Shown here piece by piece: positions 23,488 through 33,459 of a stretch of DNA of 64,000 bases. Source of the stretch: Theropithecus gelada (lineage: Eukaryota > Chordata > Mammalia > Primates > Cercopithecidae). Under the pieces are notes generated by a model. It saw only the letters and a program-made list of their open reading frames with translations. It was not told the origin of the DNA and ran no database searches. Every line of letters begins with the position of its first letter. Position 1 is the first letter of the stretch. A program made the translations under genes and the position numbers. Location of the stretch: contig NC_037689.1 of the NCBI RefSeq assembly GCF_003255815.1, positions 55,266,256-55,330,255 on the forward strand, written 5' to 3'.

Positions 23488-24545
23488 TTCATTTTTCAGA
23501 GTAGATTTAGGTTCACAGCAAAAATGAGCAGAAGGTACTGAAATTTCTATACACCCACTGCCCCCATGCATGTATAACCTCCCCCATTATCAACACTCCC
23601 CACCAGAGCGGTGCATTTTTTACAATAATGAGACTACATTTGACACATCATTATTATCCAATGTTCATAGCTTGCAGTAAGGTTCACTGTTGGTGTTGTA
23701 CATTCTATGGGTTTGAATGAATGTATAATGACATATATCTATCATTATACATTCATTAATTACACAGAATATTTTTACTGTTGTAAAAATTCTCTGTGAT
23801 CAGCCTATTCATCCTTCTCTCTGTGTCCCAATAATAAGGCTTAAATCTAACAAAATATGTACAGCCCCAGGCAACCACTGATCTTTTTACTGCTGCCATA
23901 TGCTTGCCTTTTCTAGAATGCCATAGGTTTGCCTTTTCTAGAATTACAGTTGGAATCATACAGTATATAGGCTATTCAGATTTACTTCTTTCCCTCAGTA
24001 ATATGCATTTAAGGTTCCTGCGTGTCTTTTCTTGGCTTGATAGCTCATTCTTTTTAGCATTGAATAATATTTTATTGTCTGGATGTACTATAGTTTATTT
24101 TCCCTTCACCTACTGGAGGATCTTTTGGTTGATTTCAAGTTTTAGCAAGTATGAATAAAGCTGCTCTAAACATCTGTGTGCAGGTTTTGTCTTCGCATAA
24201 GTTTTCAACACCTTTGGGTAAGTACCAAATAATGTGATTTCTACATTTCATGGTAAGTGTGTGTTTGTCTTGTGAAAGACTGCCAACCTTTCTTCCAAAG
24301 TGGCTAGATGATTTTACATTGCCACTAACAATGAATGAGAGTTTCTATTGCTCTACATCCTGGCCAGCATTTGTTGTCAGTGTTCTGAACTTTGGTCATT
24401 CTAATAGGTGTGTTAATAGTATCTCATTGTTTTAATTTGCATTTCACTGATGACAAGTGATGTGGGGCATCTTTTCACATGATTAATTGCCATCTGCAAG
24501 TCTTCTTTGGTTAGATGTCTGTTAAAGCCTTCAACTTATTTTTTG
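23488..24545 (-). mobile_element. Ancient L1 (L1M) 3' end, minus strand
   Basis: The complement of an L1M 3'UTR (gatttaggttcacagca, cccccattatcaacac, ggtgttgtacattctatggg), followed by the complement of ORF2 C-terminal sequence ending near gttagatgtctgttaaagcc. It contains a local 25-bp tandem duplication (about 23906-23944). Confidence 0.85.
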
Positions 24546-24552
24546 TACTACA

Positions 24553-24735
24553 GTTGTTTATGTTATATAAAATTTTCAGTTATTTTGAATACATAATAGT
24601 TTATGGGGTACATGTGCTATTTTGATATAAATATACATTGTATAATAATCAAATCACAGTAACTGGGGAGTCCATCACAAGCATTTATTACTTTTTTGTG
24701 TTATGAACATTTTAATCCTACTGTTTTTGTTAACT
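24553..24735. mobile_element. L1 3'UTR-like fragment
   Basis: The phrase tttatggggtacatgtgc, with caaatcacagtaactgggg and catcacaagcatttatta, resembles a known L1 3'-region fragment. Orientation and subfamily are uncertain. Confidence 0.4.
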
Positions 24736-25235
24736 ATCACTCTCATTAAACATCAAGGGAAATTTTACTCTGAAAATCCAAATTAATGTCAAGGCCATTA
24801 AGACCCTAAGGAAAATTTAATTTAACTTATAAAGAAGATATCAGAAATATCTCAAGAAATTACTGGGACAAAGCTAGACAAGTTCAGGGCTAAACAAGAT
24901 ATAGTCAAAATGTAAAAAGCAATGCTTGAAGTTTCCTTGACAATATTGTTAACCTCAAGTTGTAGAAACTGCCTTTATCTTTGCTGGATATGATTTTATC
25001 AACTAAAGGATTAAATGGGTTTTTTGTGGAGATGTTGGGTAAGAAAAATGAGACAGATACATGTGCCATATGGCTGTAGGTAGCAAGATATTTTAGAACA
25101 CATCAGACAAATATATACTCATCCATGCTTTGCGGTACAAGCCTATACCGTGGATTAAATAACTATGGTCTCCAAGTCCAGTTGCTTTATTATTATCATA
25201 TTCTACAAACCTACTTTAAGGGATATTCTATTGAT
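24736..25235. other. Unique AT-rich sequence
   Basis: Nothing recognised. Confidence 0.5.
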
Positions 25236-25239
25236 TTAA

Positions 25240-25500
25240 TCATCATTTATGTACTTATTTAAAATATTTCTTGTTTCTTATGTGGTAAGCACTACTATAG
25301 GTACTATGGGTTTAGTAGTTGAAAACCATGGTCTCAAGCTTTTAAAGCTTACAGTCTATGGAAGACAGACCCACTAACACACATTAAATAATGTGCGATG
25401 AGTACTATTAGAAGAGAAATGTAAAAGATATGATAACATATAGCTGAAGGAAGCCTCACTAGAGAAATACATAATATTAGGTGATACATATAAGAAAAAC
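25240..25500 (-). mobile_element. L2 LINE-like fragment, minus strand
   Basis: The phrases ttatgtggtaagcactact and ataggtactatggg, followed by cttacagtctatgg and gacagacccactaac, are the complement of a decayed L2 3' end. Confidence 0.6.
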
Positions 25501-26131
25501 TTGCAAAGAACCAGTCATTTTACTATGTATGAGGAGTAAAGTTGTCTGGTAAACACATTAAAACAGTTAAGACAGAAGTAGCAAAGTTAGTAAATGCATG
25601 TATGTTTGGTGACCTCTAAAAAGTTAAGACGGTCTTAGGCTAAGATGAGGTTGGGAAATTAACTTGGGAAACATGTTTAATGATAACAAATTCCAAGCTA
25701 ATGATTATGGACTTCAATTTACATGCCCTGTTAATGTTATGGCTGTGTCAGGGAGAACTTAAAATCGCAGGACAGGGAATATGGCACATCTTCTTATAGC
25801 ATGAATCTTACTAGAAGATACGGAAAAATTAGCAGAAGACACATTGTGGAATAGGAGCATGATATTGATGTGACTTGTAAAGGAAAATAAATTAGGCTGA
25901 TTAATTTTCAATTGTTGGTAGCAATGTTATAATTCAAATTTATTCAGCACAATCATTATGGAACTGAAGGGATAGATATTTGGTCATTTACAGGCATGGA
26001 GCCATTGACAAGTTTAGCTAAGCAATGTCATGCTCATGGTACCTAGCAAGACTTCAGTCGATGGGCATAAACCAAGTAGAGCAATTTATCTTGAGAACAT
26101 TTTTAATTTGTTACATATTTATTTTGTAAGT
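25501..26131. other. Unique sequence, possibly decayed L2
   Basis: No gene. Weak resemblance to further antisense L2 sequence; not reliable. Confidence 0.4.
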
Positions 26132-26545
26132 AAGAAATTAGCTAGTGTGAGATGGTATCTCACTGTGGTTTTGATTTGCATTTCTCTGATGGCCAGTGAT
26201 GATGAGCATTTTTTCATGTGTCTGTTGGCTGCATAAATGTCTTTTGAGAAGTATCAGAATGGCGATCATTAAAAAGTCAGGAAACGACAGATGATGGAGA
26301 GGATGTGGAGAAATAGGAACACTTTTACACTGTTGGTGGGACTGTAAACTAGTTCAACCATTGTGGAAGACAGTGTGGTGATTCCTCAAGGATCTAGAAC
26401 TAGAAATACCATTTGACCAAGCAATCCCATTACTGGGTATAATACCCAAAGGATTATAAGTCATGCTGCTATAAAGACGCATGCACATGTATGTTTAGTG
26501 CAGCACTATTCACAATAGCAAAGACTTGGAACCAACTCAAACTAC

Positions 26546-26721
26546 AAGCTTAATGTGAGCAAAAATTATTTCTTATTTGTTTATTCCTACTTATCCAGAG
26601 TCTGAAACAATAATTAGCATAGCGATAATGTCCACAAAATGTAAATGAGTGAAATAATGATTCCTTTTTGGTTAACACTTTTAGGAAGAAAGGGATAGTT
26701 GTTAAAGGTATACTACAAAGA
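26546..26721 (+). repeat. L2-like island between L1 pieces
   Basis: The stretch acaagcttaatgtgagcaaa, then ttatccagagtctgaaacaa and ccacaaaatgtaaatgagtg, reads like a decayed L2 3' terminus in sense orientation. It separates two stretches of otherwise contiguous L1. This is unexpected if the outer L1 is one insertion. Confidence 0.45.
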
Positions 26722-26841
26722 TAGACTGGATAGACTGGATTATATGATAGACTGGATTAAACAAATGTGACACATATACACCAATGATATGTGACAGACA
26801 TATCAATGATATGGTACACTGGATTAAGAAATGATAGACTA
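26722..26841. repeat. Scrambled microduplications of an L1 motif
   Basis: Several partial copies of the L1 segment atagactggattaag and of its neighbour acacatatacacca are jumbled in 120 bp (for example at about 26722, 26746 and 26817). The normal L1 has one copy. The block directly abuts the insertion site of the young L1. Confidence 0.8.
26826..26839 (+). repeat. Target-site duplication, left copy
   Basis: The 14-mer aagaaatgatagac is identical to 33029-33042 and flanks the full-length L1. The preceding att/aagaaa context fits the L1 endonuclease nick preference. Confidence 0.95.
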
Positions 26842-27872
26842 GGGGGGGCGGAGCAAGATGACCGAATAGGAACAGCTCCAGTCTCCAACTTCCAGCGCGA
26901 GCAACACAGAAGACCGGTGATTTCTGCATTTTCAACTGAGGTACTGGGTTCATCTCACTAGGGAGTGCCGGATAATCGGTGCTGGTCAGCTGCTGCAGCC
27001 CAACCAGCAAGAGCTGAAGCAGGGCAAGGCATCGCCTCACCTGGGAAGCGCAAGGGGAAAGGGAATCCCTTTTCCTAGCCAGGGGAACTGAGACACACAA
27101 CACCTGGAAAATCGGGTAACTCCCACCCCAATACTGTGCTTTAAGCAAACAGGCACACCAGGAGATGATATCCCACACCTGGCCAGGAGGGTCCCACGCC
27201 CACAGAGCCTCCCTCATTGCTAGCACAGCAGTCTGTGATCTAACGGCAAGGCAGCAGCGAGGCTGGGGGAGGGGCGCCCACCATCGCTGAGGCTTAAGTA
27301 GGTAAACAAAGCCCCACTGGGAAGCTCGAACTGGGTGGAGCTCACAGCAGCTCAAGGAAACCTGCCTGTCTCTGTAGACTCCACCTCTGGGGAAAGGGCA
27401 CAGTAGACAACAACAAAAGCAGCAGAAACCTCTGCAGACGCAAACGACTCTGTCTGACAGCTTTGAAGAGAGCAGTGGATCTCCCAACACGGAGGTTGAG
27501 ATCTGAGAAGGGACAGACTGCCTGCTCAAGTGGGTCCCTGACCCCTGAGTAGCCTAACTGGGAGACATCCCCCACTAGGGGCAGTCTGACACCCCACACC
27601 TCACAGGGTGGAGTACACCCCTGAGAGGAAGACTCCAAAGCAAGAAGCAGACAGGTACACTCGCTGTTCAGCAATATTCTATCTTCTGCAGCCTCTGCTG
27701 CTGACACCCAGGCAAACAGGGTCTGGAGTGGACCTCAAGCAATCTCCAACAGACCTACAGCTGAGGGTCCTGACTGTTAGAAGGAAAATTATCAAACAGG
27801 AAGGACACCTACACCAAAACCCCATCAGTACGTCACCATCATCAAAGACCAGAGGCAGATAAAACCACAAAG
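26842..27872 (+). promoter_or_regulatory. L1 5'UTR / internal promoter
   Basis: A roughly 1.03-kb GC-rich leader that in the L1PA family carries an internal Pol II promoter on the sense strand and an antisense promoter. The YY1-binding context near the 5' end reads caagatgaccg (26854-26864), where the family form has a G in place of the A at 26861. This alters the YY1 core that positions the start site. The antisense strand is open for 229 codons within the leader. Present activity cannot be judged from sequence. Confidence 0.85.
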
Positions 27873-28885
27873 ATGGGGAAAAAGCAGGGCAGAAAAGCTG
27901 GAAATTCAAAAAATAAGAGCGCATCTCCCTCGGCAAAGGAGCGCAGCTCATTGCCAGCAACGGATCAAAGCTTGACGGAGAATGACTTTGACGAGATGAG
28001 AGAAGAAGGCTTCAGTCCATCAAACTTCTCAGAGCTAAAGGAGGAATTATGTACCCAGCGCAAAGAAACTAAAAATCTTGAAAAAAAAAGTGGAAGAATT
28101 GATGGCTAGAGTAATTAATGCAGAGAAGGTCATAAATGAAAGAGATGAAAACCATGACATGAGAAATACGTGACAAATGCACAAGCTTCAGTAACCGACT
28201 CGATCAACTGGAAGAAAGAGTATCAGCGATTGAGGATCAAATGAATGAAATGAAGCGAGAAGAGAAACCAAAAGAAAAAAGAAGAAAAAGAAATGAACAA
28301 AGCCTGCAAGAAGTATGGGATTATGTAAAAAGACCAAATCTACGTCTGATTGGGGTGCCTGAGAGTGAGGGGGAAAATGGAACCAAGTTGGAAAACACTC
28401 TTCAGGATATCATCCAGGAGAACTTCCCCAACCTAGTAGGGCAGACCAACATTCAAATCCAGGAAATACAGAGAACGCCACAAAGATACTCCTTGAGAAG
28501 AGCAACTCCAAGACACATAATTGCCAGATTCACCAAAGTTGAAATGAAGGAAAAAATCTTAAGGGCAGCCAGAGAGAAAGGTCGGGTTACCCACAAAGGG
28601 AAGCCCATCAGACTAACAGCAGATCTCTCGGCAGAAACTCTACAAGCCAGAAGAGAGTGGGGGCCAATATTTAACATTCTTAAAGAAAAGAATTTTCAAC
28701 CCAGAATTTCTTATCCAGCCAAACTAAGTTTCATAAGTGAAGGAGAAATAAAATCCTTTACAGATAAGCAAATGCTTAGAGATTTTGTCACCACTAGGCC
28801 TGCCTTACAAGAGACCCTGAAGGAAGCACTCAACATGGAAAGGAACAACCGGTACCAGCCATCTCAAAAACATGCCAAAATGTAA
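27873..28885 (+). pseudogene. L1 ORF1 (ORF1p), two frameshifts
   Basis: ORF1p is the trimeric RNA-binding nucleic-acid chaperone needed for L1 retrotransposition in cis. The frame opens at 27873 (MGKKQGRKAGNSKNK) and is closed after 78 codons at 28109. An A9 run at 28081-28089 shifts the frame by one relative to the continuing homologous reading. A second shift lies near 28161-28172 (atgagaaatacg), consistent with a lost two-base unit or a one-base gain. From 28241 the frame is open for 214 codons and holds the RRM-like region (LRLIGVPESEGENG) and C-terminal domain (ADLSAETLQARREW), with the stop at 28883-28885. Both breaks lie in the coiled-coil region, so trimerisation and RNA binding are uncoupled. 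Confidence 0.93.
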
Positions 28886-28948
28886 AGACCATCGAGGCTA
28901 GGAAGAAACTGCATCAACTAACGAGCAAAATAACCAGTTAATATCATA

Positions 28949-31900
28949 ATGGCAGGATCAAGTTCACACATAACAATATTAACCTTAAATGTAAATGGAC
29001 TAAATGCTCCAATTAAAAGACATAGACTGGCAAACTGGATAAAGAGTCAAGACCCATCAGTCTGCTGTATTCAGGAGACCCATCTCACACGCAGAGACAT
29101 ACATAGGTTCAAAATAAAGGGATGGAGGAAGATTTCCCAAGCAAATGGAGAACAAAAGAAAGCAGGGGTTGCAATACTAGTCTCTGATAAAACAGACTTT
29201 AAACCATCAAAGATCAAAAGAGACAAAGAAGGCCATTACATAATGGTAAAGGGATCAATTCAACAGGAAGAGCTAACTATCCTAAATATATATGCACCCA
29301 ATACAGGAGCACCCAGATTCATAAAGTAAGTCCTTAGAGACCTACAAAGAGACTTAGACTCCCATACAATAATAATGGGAGACTTCAACACTCCACTGCA
29401 AACATTAGACAGATCAACGAGACAGAAAGTTAACAAGGATATCCAGGAATTGAACTCATCTCTGCAGCAAGCAGACCTAATAGACATCTATGGAAATCTC
29501 CACCCCAAATCAACAGAATATACATTCTTCTCAGCACCACATCGCACTTATTCCAAAATTGACCACATAATTGGAAGTAAAGCACTCCTCAGCAAATGTA
29601 CAAGAACAGAAATTATAACAAACTGTCTCTCAGACAACAGTGCAATCAAACTAGAACTCAGGATTAAGAAACTCAATCAAAACCGCTCAACTACATGGAA
29701 ACTGAACAACCTACTCCTGAATGACTACTGGGTACATAACGAAATGAAGGCAGAAATAAAGGTGTTCTTTGAAACCAATGAGAACAAAGATACAACATAC
29801 CAGAATCTCTGGGACACATTTAAAGCAGTGTGTAGAGGGAAATTCATAGCACTAAATGCCCACAAGAGAAAGCAGGAAAGATCTAAAATTGACACACTAA
29901 CATCACAATTAAAAGAACTAGAGAAGCAAGAGCAAACACATTCGAAAGCTAGCAGAAGGCAAGAAATAACTAAGATCAGAGCAGAACTGAAGGAGATAGA
30001 GACACAAAAAACCCTCCAAAAAATCAATGAATCCAGGAGTTGGTTTTTTGAAAAGATCAACAAAATTGACAGGCCGCTAGCAAGACTAATAAAGAAGAAA
30101 AGAGAGAAGAATCAAATAGATGCAATAAAAAATGATAAAGGGGATATCACCACCGACCCCACAGAAATACAAACTACCATCAGAGAATACTATAAACACC
30201 TCTACGCAAATAAACTAGAAAATCTAGAGGAAATTGATAATTTCCTGGACACTTACACTCTTCCAAGACTAAACCAGGAAGAAGTTGAATCCCTGAATAG
30301 ACCAATAGCAGGCTCTGAAATTGAGGCAATAATTAATAGCCTACCAACCAAAAAAAGTCCAGGACCAGATGGATTCACAGCTGAATTCTACCAGAGGTAC
30401 AAGGAGGAGCTGGTACCATTCCTTCTGAAACTATTCCAATCAATAGAAAAAGAGGGAATCCTCCCTAACTCATTTTATGAAGCCAACATCGTCCTGATAC
30501 CAAAGCCTGGCAGAGACACAACAAAAAAAGAGAATTTTAGACCAATATCCCTGATGAACATCGATGCAAAAATCCTCAATAAAATACTGGCAAACCGGAT
30601 TCAGCAGCACATCAAAAAGCTTATCCACCATGATCAAGTGGGCTTCATCCCTGGGATGCAAGGCTGGTTCAACATTCACAAATCAATAAACATAATCCAG
30701 CATATAAACAGAACCAAAGACAAGAACCACATGATTATCTCAATAGATGCAGAAAAGGCTTTTGACAAAATTCAACAACCCTTCATGCTAAAAACGCTCA
30801 ATAAATTCGGTATTGATGGAACGTACCTCAAAATAATAAGAGCTATTTATGACAAACCCACAGCCAATATCATACTGAATGGGCAAAAACTGGAAAAATT
30901 CCCTTTGAAAACTGGCACAAGACAGGGATGCCCTCTCTCACCACTCCTATTCAACATAGTGTTGGAAGTTCTGGCTAGGGCAATCAGGCAAGAGAAAGAA
31001 ATCAAGGGTAATCAGTTAGGAAAAGAAGAAGTCAAATTGTCCCTCTTTGCAGATGATATGATTGTATATTTAGAAAACCCCATTGTCTCAGCCCAAAATC
31101 TCCTTAAGCTGATAAGAAACTTCAGCAAAGTCTCAGGATACAAAATTAATGTGCAAAAATCACAAGCATTCTTATACACCAGTAACAGACAAACAGAGAG
31201 CCAAATCATGAATGAACTTCCATTCTCAATTGTTTCAAAGAGAATAAAATACCTAGGAATCCAACTTACAAGGGATGTAAAGGACCTCTTCAAGGAGAAC
31301 TACAAACCACTGCTCAGTGAAATAAAAGAGGACACAAACAAATGGAAGAACATACCATGCTCATGGATAGGAAGAATCAATATCGTGAAAATGGCCATAC
31401 TGCCCAAGGTAATTTATAGATTCAATGCCACCCCCATCAAGCTACCAATGAATTTCTTCACAGAATTGGAAAAAACTGCTTTAAAGTTCATATGGAACCA
31501 AAAAAGAGCCCGCATCTCCAAGACAATCCTAAGTCAAAAGAACAAAGCTGGAGGCATCACGCTACCTGACTTCAAACTATACTACAAGGCTACAGTAACC
31601 AAAACAGCATGGTACTGGTACCAAAACAGAGATATAGACCAATGGAACAGAACAGAGTCCTCAGAAATAATACCACACATCTACAGCCATCTGATCTTTG
31701 ACAAACCTGAGAGAAACAAGAAATGGGGAAAGGATTCCCTATTTAATAAATGGTGCTGGGAAAATTGGCTAGCCGTAAGTAGAAAGCTGAAACTAGATCC
31801 TTTCCTTACTCCTTATACGAAAATTAATTCAAGATGGATTAGAGACTTAAATGTTAGACCTAATACCATAAAAACCCTAGAGGAAAACCTAGGTAGTACC

Positions 31901-32776
31901 ATTCAGGACATAGGCATGGGCAAAGACTTCATGTCTAAAACACCAAAAGCAATGGCAACAAAAGCCAAAATTGACAAATGGGATCTCATTAAACTAAAGA
32001 GCTTCTGCACAGCAAAAGAAAGTACCATCAGAGTAAACAGGCAACCTACAGAATGGGAGAAAATGTTTGCAATCTACTCATCTGACAAAGGGCTAATATC
32101 CAGAACCTACAAAGAACTCCAACAAATTTACAAGAAAAAAACAAACAACCCCATCAAAAAGTGGGCAAAGGATATGAACAGACATTTCTCAAAAGAAGAC
32201 ATTCATACAGCCAACAGACACATGAAAAAATGCTCATCATCACTGGCCATCAGAGAAATGCAAATCAAAACCACAATGAGATACCATCTCACACCAGTTA
32301 GAATGGTGATCATTAAAAAGTCAGGAAACAACAGGTGCTGGAGAGGATGTGGAGAAATAGGAACACTTTTACACTGTTGGTGGGATTGTAAACTAGTTCA
32401 ACCATTATGGAAAACAGTATGGCGATTCCTCAAGGATCTAGAACTAGATGTACCATATGACCCAGCCATCCCATTACTGGGGATATACCCAAAGGATTAT
32501 AAATCATGCTGCTATAAAGACACATGCACACGTATGTTTATTGCGGCACTATTCACAATAGCAAAGACTTGGAAACAACCCAAATGTCCATCAGTGACAG
32601 ACTGGATTAAGAAAATGTGGCACATATACACCATGGAATACTATGCAGCCATAAAAAAGGATGAGTTTGTGTCCTTTGTAGGGACATGGATGCAACTGGA
32701 AACTATCATTCTCAGCAAACTATCACAAGAACAGAAAACCAAACACCGCATGTTCTCACTCATACGTGGGAACTGA
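28949..32776 (+). pseudogene. L1 ORF2 (endonuclease-RT), one nonsense codon
   Basis: ORF2p nicks target DNA with its AP-like endonuclease and copies L1 RNA by target-primed reverse transcription. The frame spans 1,276 codons, exactly the family length, with one internal TAA at 29327-29329 (codon 127). Endonuclease residues N14, E43, D145, N147, D205 and D229 are present, but position 230 is Asn instead of the catalytic His (SDNSA). The RT palm has FADD at 700-703 with both aspartates. The C-terminal Cys-rich motif is at C1130, C1134, H1142, C1143 and C1147. The downstream ATG at 29375 opens 1,133 codons but lacks the endonuclease N-terminus. Spacing from ORF1 is 63 bp. Confidence 0.96.
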
Positions 32777-32831
32777 ACAATGAGATCACTTGGACTCGGG
32801 AAGGGGGACATCACACACCGGGGCCTATCAT

Positions 32832-32853
32832 GGGGAGGGGGGAGGGGGGAGGG
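32832..32853 (+). other. G-rich (G-quadruplex-prone) tract in L1 3'UTR
   Basis: Four G blocks of 3-6 bases separated by single A residues, the conserved polypurine element of primate L1 3'UTRs. Confidence 0.9.
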
Positions 32854-32883
32854 ATTGCATTGAGAGTTATACCTGATGTAAAT

Positions 32884-32919
32884 GATGAGTTGATGGGTGC
32901 TGACGAGTTGATGGGTGCA
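32884..32919 (+). repeat. 18-bp tandem duplication in L1 3'UTR
   Basis: Two adjacent units, gatgagttgatgggtgct and gacgagttgatgggtgca. The same duplication is at 15268-15303 in the other young L1. Older L1s here (for example at 33320-33338) have one unit, so it marks a young lineage. Confidence 0.92.
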
Positions 32920-33028
32920 GCACAACAACATGGCACAAGTATACATATGTAACAAACCTGCACGTTATGCACATGTACCCTAGAACTTAAAGTATAATAA
33001 TAATAATAAAAATTAAAATTAAAAAAAA

Positions 33029-33042
33029 AAGAAATGATAGAC
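33029..33042 (+). repeat. Target-site duplication, right copy
   Basis: An exact repeat of 26826-26839 directly after the L1 A tail. Confidence 0.95.
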
Positions 33043-33449
33043 CGAATTAAGAAAATGTGACACATATTCACCATGGGATACTATGCAGCCTTAAAAAAAG
33101 GATGAGATCATGTTCTTTGTAGGGACATGAATGAAGCTGGAAACCATCATTCTGAGCAAAGTATCGCAAGGATAAAAAACCAAACACCGCATGTTCTCAC
33201 TCATAGGTGGGGATTGAACAATGAGAACACTTGGACACAGGAAGGGGAACATCACACACCAGGGCCTGTTGTAGGGTTGTGGGGAGAGGGATAGCATTAG
33301 GAGATATACCTAATGTAAATGACAAGTTAATGGGTGCAGCACACCAACATGGCACATGTATATATATATGTAACAAATCTGCACATTGTGCACATGTACC
33401 CTAGAACTTAAAGAATAATAATTTTAAAAATCCCAACAATTAAAAAAGG
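33043..33449 (+). mobile_element. 3' end of the older host L1
   Basis: L1 ORF2 C-terminal end and 3'UTR continuing from the interrupted 26.1-26.8 kb copy. It runs from accgaattaagaaaatgtg to the cctagaacttaaag end and an A-rich tail. It lacks the 18-bp duplication and has several substitutions, so it is older than the nested L1. Confidence 0.88.
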
Positions 33450-33459
33450 AAGAAATTAG

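Larger units (their letters stand above)
26702..27529 (-). other. 275-codon antisense ORF across the L1 5' junction
   Basis: An uninterrupted minus-strand frame starts inside the L1 5'UTR (ATG at 27529). It crosses the element's 5' end at 26842 and stops in the flanking L1 microduplication/L2-like sequence at 26702. About 229 codons come from the L1 leader and 46 from the flank. It is Cys-, Leu- and Ser-rich, with no domain I recognise and no clear signal peptide. Primate L1 leaders are known to carry an antisense reading frame (ORF0) driven by an antisense promoter. This frame is in the right place for such a product, but I could not align it to ORF0. It may equally be chance openness of a GC-rich leader. 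Confidence 0.4.
26842..33028 (+). mobile_element. Full-length young L1 (Old World monkey L1PA-lineage)
   Basis: A complete LINE-1 of about 6.19 kb: a 5'UTR starting with a G run and cggagcaagatgacc (26842-27872), ORF1 (27873-28885), a 63-bp spacer, ORF2 (28949-32776), a 3'UTR with a G-rich tract, and an A-rich tail ending at 33028. It is bounded by an exact 14-bp target-site duplication. ORF2 has its full family length in a single frame apart from one stop, showing recent insertion. ORF1 has two frameshifts. As it stands it is not autonomous. It inserted into an older L1 3' end in the same orientation. Confidence 0.97.
26142..33449 (+). mobile_element. Older 5'-inverted L1 carrying a nested L1
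   Basis: The pieces in order are: antisense L1 (26142-26249), sense L1 adjoining it in L1 coordinates (26250-26545), an L2-like non-L1 island (about 26546-26721), a scrambled L1 microduplication block (26722-26841), the nested young L1 (26842-33028), and the remaining sense L1 3' end (33043-33449). The 10-mer aagaaattag occurs at both outer edges (26132-26141 and 33450-33459) and is a candidate target-site duplication. The antisense/sense switch with nearly adjoining L1 coordinates is the twin-priming signature. Whether the left and right parts come from one insertion is uncertain because of the L2-like island. Confidence 0.65.
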
